Assembly (NCBI GenBank): GCA_007449985.2
Contig: VIIQ02000141.1
Span: 147,290 to 211,289, forward strand
Source of the DNA: Desmodesmus armatus
Lineage: Eukaryota > Chlorophyta > Chlorophyceae > Sphaeropleales > Scenedesmaceae
DNA length: 64,000 nucleotides
Reading direction: 5' to 3'
Under the pieces are notes generated by a model. The model saw only the letters and a program-made list of their open reading frames with translations. It had not been told where the DNA came from and made no database searches. Below are positions 61,964 to 64,000 of the stretch, one piece after another (the first letter of the stretch is position 1; every line of letters starts with the position of its first letter). The translations under genes and the position numbers were made by a program.

Positions 61964-62810
61964 ACAGTGGAGATGCAGCCGCTGTGTCTGGGTTTGGTGC
62001 TGGTGCAGGGTTGGATGCATGCGGAGCGATTGATGGCGATGGAACAACAGCATGGTTAGGCTGTTTGGCGGTGCGCAACCCTGGGCAATCCTTGTTACAC
62101 AGCTGCAGGCAGTGAGTGTGGCGGTCTGTTCAGGGATGCCCCCACCCCCTGAAGGCGAGGTTGCTGTGCTACTAGTATGTTGCAGTAGTGTTCAAGGCAT
62201 TGTGCTGTGTGTACACTTGGTGTGATCCACCTGATGTGATCTGCAGTGAAGCTCTCGTGTATTGTGGGCAGTGATGCTATGGGTATGATCGGCATGGGTG
62301 GGGCCTGCGCAGTCATGCTCATGGAGCATGTTCAATCGCAGTTTGTGGTTTGTTGGTGCAGTGCATCTGCATTGATTGCGGTCTGTTTTTCAGGGTGTAC
62401 AGTATTCAAGCAGACAGCAGTGAGTGAGCACTGGAGGTTGGGAACGGTGGAATCACCAGCCGCCAGCCTGACCACCCATGTGCACTGCAACTCAACGAAG
62501 ATTCTTCTGACCCCGCTTGTGTTAAACTTCTGCAGTTCGTTCGTTCATCTCGCATGCTTCCCCCATTGCCCAAGGTTTGTCACGATCAGCTGTCACGATC
62601 CAACTGTCCAAAGTATAGCCCTCCGGTTGAGCTGCCTTCTGCCACGACTTGAGATTCGCCCTTGTATCAATCAGTTGAGGTTTTCGTCTCCTGCGTCCGC
62701 TACATGCACCTCCTCAACATGCTGCTGCATGCTGTGGACCCAGGCCCAGCTAGATCCCTTGCTTCATGGGTCAGATAGGCAGCGATGGAATACACCGATT
62801 ACCAAACGTT
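61964..62810. other. UXS 3' UTR and POLK promoter region
   Basis: T/G-rich 3' UTR-like sequence, then an AT-richer stretch before POLK. No other gene is seen. Confidence 0.35.
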
Positions 62811-64000
62811 ATGACAGGACAGCAGCAGGACGAGCACGTCCACTCAGCATCGATCATGGAGCAGCAGCAGCAACCGCACCCTCAAGCTGCCTCTGTACAG
62901 CATGCGCCCGAGCAGCCGGGCGCACAGCAACACCCGTGCAGATTGAACCTGGTCAGCACGCCTTTGATCAGCAGGGCGTGCAACAGCAGGATGCTGGGCA
63001 GCTCCCTGAGCAAGCGCAGCAGCAAACGCCAGCATGGCAGTCCTACAGCTCAGTTTTCACAAATGCCAAGGCCGGCATGGGGGCCGTTGACCAGGCAAAG
63101 GTCAAGCAAGTGGTGTATGAGATGAGCAAGGTGGGTTAGATGTCTCCAAGCACTTGCTTGTGGCCACCATGTTGTCCCTTAGTCAACACTGTCAGTGCAC
63201 CATGCTAGGGCTAACACTGTCAACGCTGTCTGCAGAACTCGGCTCACTTTGCCAATGAGCAGCGCAAGCAAGCCCAGACAGACGCGCACATCGCCCGCCT
63301 CAAAGCACAGGCCGCACTGCTCACCCCAGCACAGCTGGCAGCATACCAGAAGTGAGTTGAGCAGTGGTGTTCAGGGTGCTAACAGGGGTGCCAACAGGCC
63401 AATCATGATGCGGTCTTGGCAGCTTCACACAGCCTTTGTTATGTCTCATAACTGCTGCTAGGCCCTCAGCGCTGCTCAGCATACAGTGATAGCTATGCCG
63501 GGCCCACTCCGAAAAACCCTCCTCCCCCCCCCCCCCCCCCGCAGGTCTTGTGATGCCAGAATCACCCTACTGGAGCTGGTCGTGAGCTGGACAAGGTCTG
63601 GCTGCATGTGGACATGGACGCGTTCTATGCCAGGTGGGGGGGGAGCTTTGACAGCAGTGATGGAGACCACTGAACAAATATGTGACTATGGCCGCCAGCT
63701 CGCAACCCTCACATACCTAGGCTTACATGTAGGCGCTGTGCGCATGTATGTGCTGTGTGCAACATGTAGCAAGCTGGTGACTTTTAGTAAATGCTGTAGT
63801 CCCCTGCTGTGCTGTGCTGTGCTGTGCTGTGCTGTGCTGTGCTGTGCTGTGCTGTGCTGTGCTGTGTGTGCAGTGTGGAGGAACTGACCAGCCTGCCTTG
63901 AAGGACAGCCCATGGCTGTGGGAGGCATGGGCATGATCTGCACCGCCAACTATTTGGCGCGCACCTTTGGTGTACGCAGCGCCATGCCTGGCTTCATCGC
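62811..64000 (+). CDS. POLK: DNA polymerase kappa, 5' part, cut by the window end, several one-base frame breaks
   Basis: Y-family translesion DNA polymerase acting in the nucleus. Exons seen: 62811-63130, 63236-63351, 63545-63633 and 63874 to beyond 64000. The N-terminus is Gln-rich. It is followed by the Pol kappa N-clasp (WQSYSSVFTNAKAGMGAVDQ, KVKQVVYEMSK, NSAHFANEQRKQAQTDAHI), then KVWLHVDMDAFYA (palm with catalytic Asp), VEELT, PALKDSPMAVGG-like and GMICTANYLARTFGVRSAMP. Four single-base corrections are needed: near 62935 (C-run), near 63580, near 63888, and near 63909 (C-run). Each reads as a missing base. Splice sites are canonical, the domains follow the family order, and the frame is right on either side of each break. 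Either a young pseudogene or a poorly polished contig end would explain this; I favour the latter. Confidence 0.8.
63806..63865. repeat. (GCTGT)12 pentanucleotide microsatellite
   Basis: Twelve GCTGT units that end eight bases before the acceptor of POLK exon 4, serving as part of its pyrimidine/T-rich 3' splice region. Confidence 0.9.

Overview
The window is nuclear DNA from a eukaryotic green alga, most likely a flagellate of the Chlamydomonadales. I base this on five things: very intron-dense genes with GT-AG introns whose acceptors mostly end in TGCAG, moderately high GC, CAG/GCA-rich coding sequence giving long Gln, Ala and Ser runs, plant-type proteins (eIF4B, NUP58, an AP2-domain protein, UDP-xylose synthase), and a dynein Tctex1 light chain. 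A Haematococcus-like alga would fit, but the species is inference. Gene models below were built by hand from splice phase and protein-family similarity.

Layout. 0.4-3.7 kb: NUP58, an FG nucleoporin (+). 4.4-7.5 kb: translation factor eIF4B (+). 7.5-11.2 kb: a gene-poor stretch holding two tandem ~0.95-kb repeats. 11.2-12.3 kb: TSR2, pre-rRNA processing (-), divergent from the largest gene. 12.7-29.0 kb: TAF1, the big TFIID subunit (+), resolved as 34 phase-consistent exons coding about 2212 residues. It has the TAF1 core, a bromodomain and, unusually, a C-terminal CW-type zinc finger. 31.1-33.4 kb: a single-AP2-domain, Gln-rich transcription factor (+).

34.4-54.2 kb is an accessory block: three tandem paralogues (A, B, C, all +) of a large, low-complexity protein with a two-exon MYND zinc finger. 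All three end in a textbook farnesylation box (CTMM, CVIM, CSIM). A relic first exon of a fourth copy lies between B and C. Copy A carries a 3.5-kb LINE retrotransposon (- strand) in its first intron plus a frameshift and a nonsense codon. B and C carry smaller frame breaks.

55.3-64.0 kb returns to housekeeping genes: an intronless Tctex1 dynein light chain (-), a TlyA-type S4/FtsJ rRNA methyltransferase probably targeted to an organelle (+), UDP-glucuronate decarboxylase UXS (+), and the 5' part of DNA polymerase kappa (+), cut by the window end.

A recurring oddity is single-base frame breaks inside well-conserved exons (NUP58, UXS, POLK, LINE, MYND copies), several of them in C/G runs. In UXS and NUP58 these look like consensus errors of the assembly, so frame damage in the MYND copies should be interpreted with care. 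The two observations I find most novel are the TAF1-CW fusion and the tandem family of MYND proteins with conserved CaaX tails.
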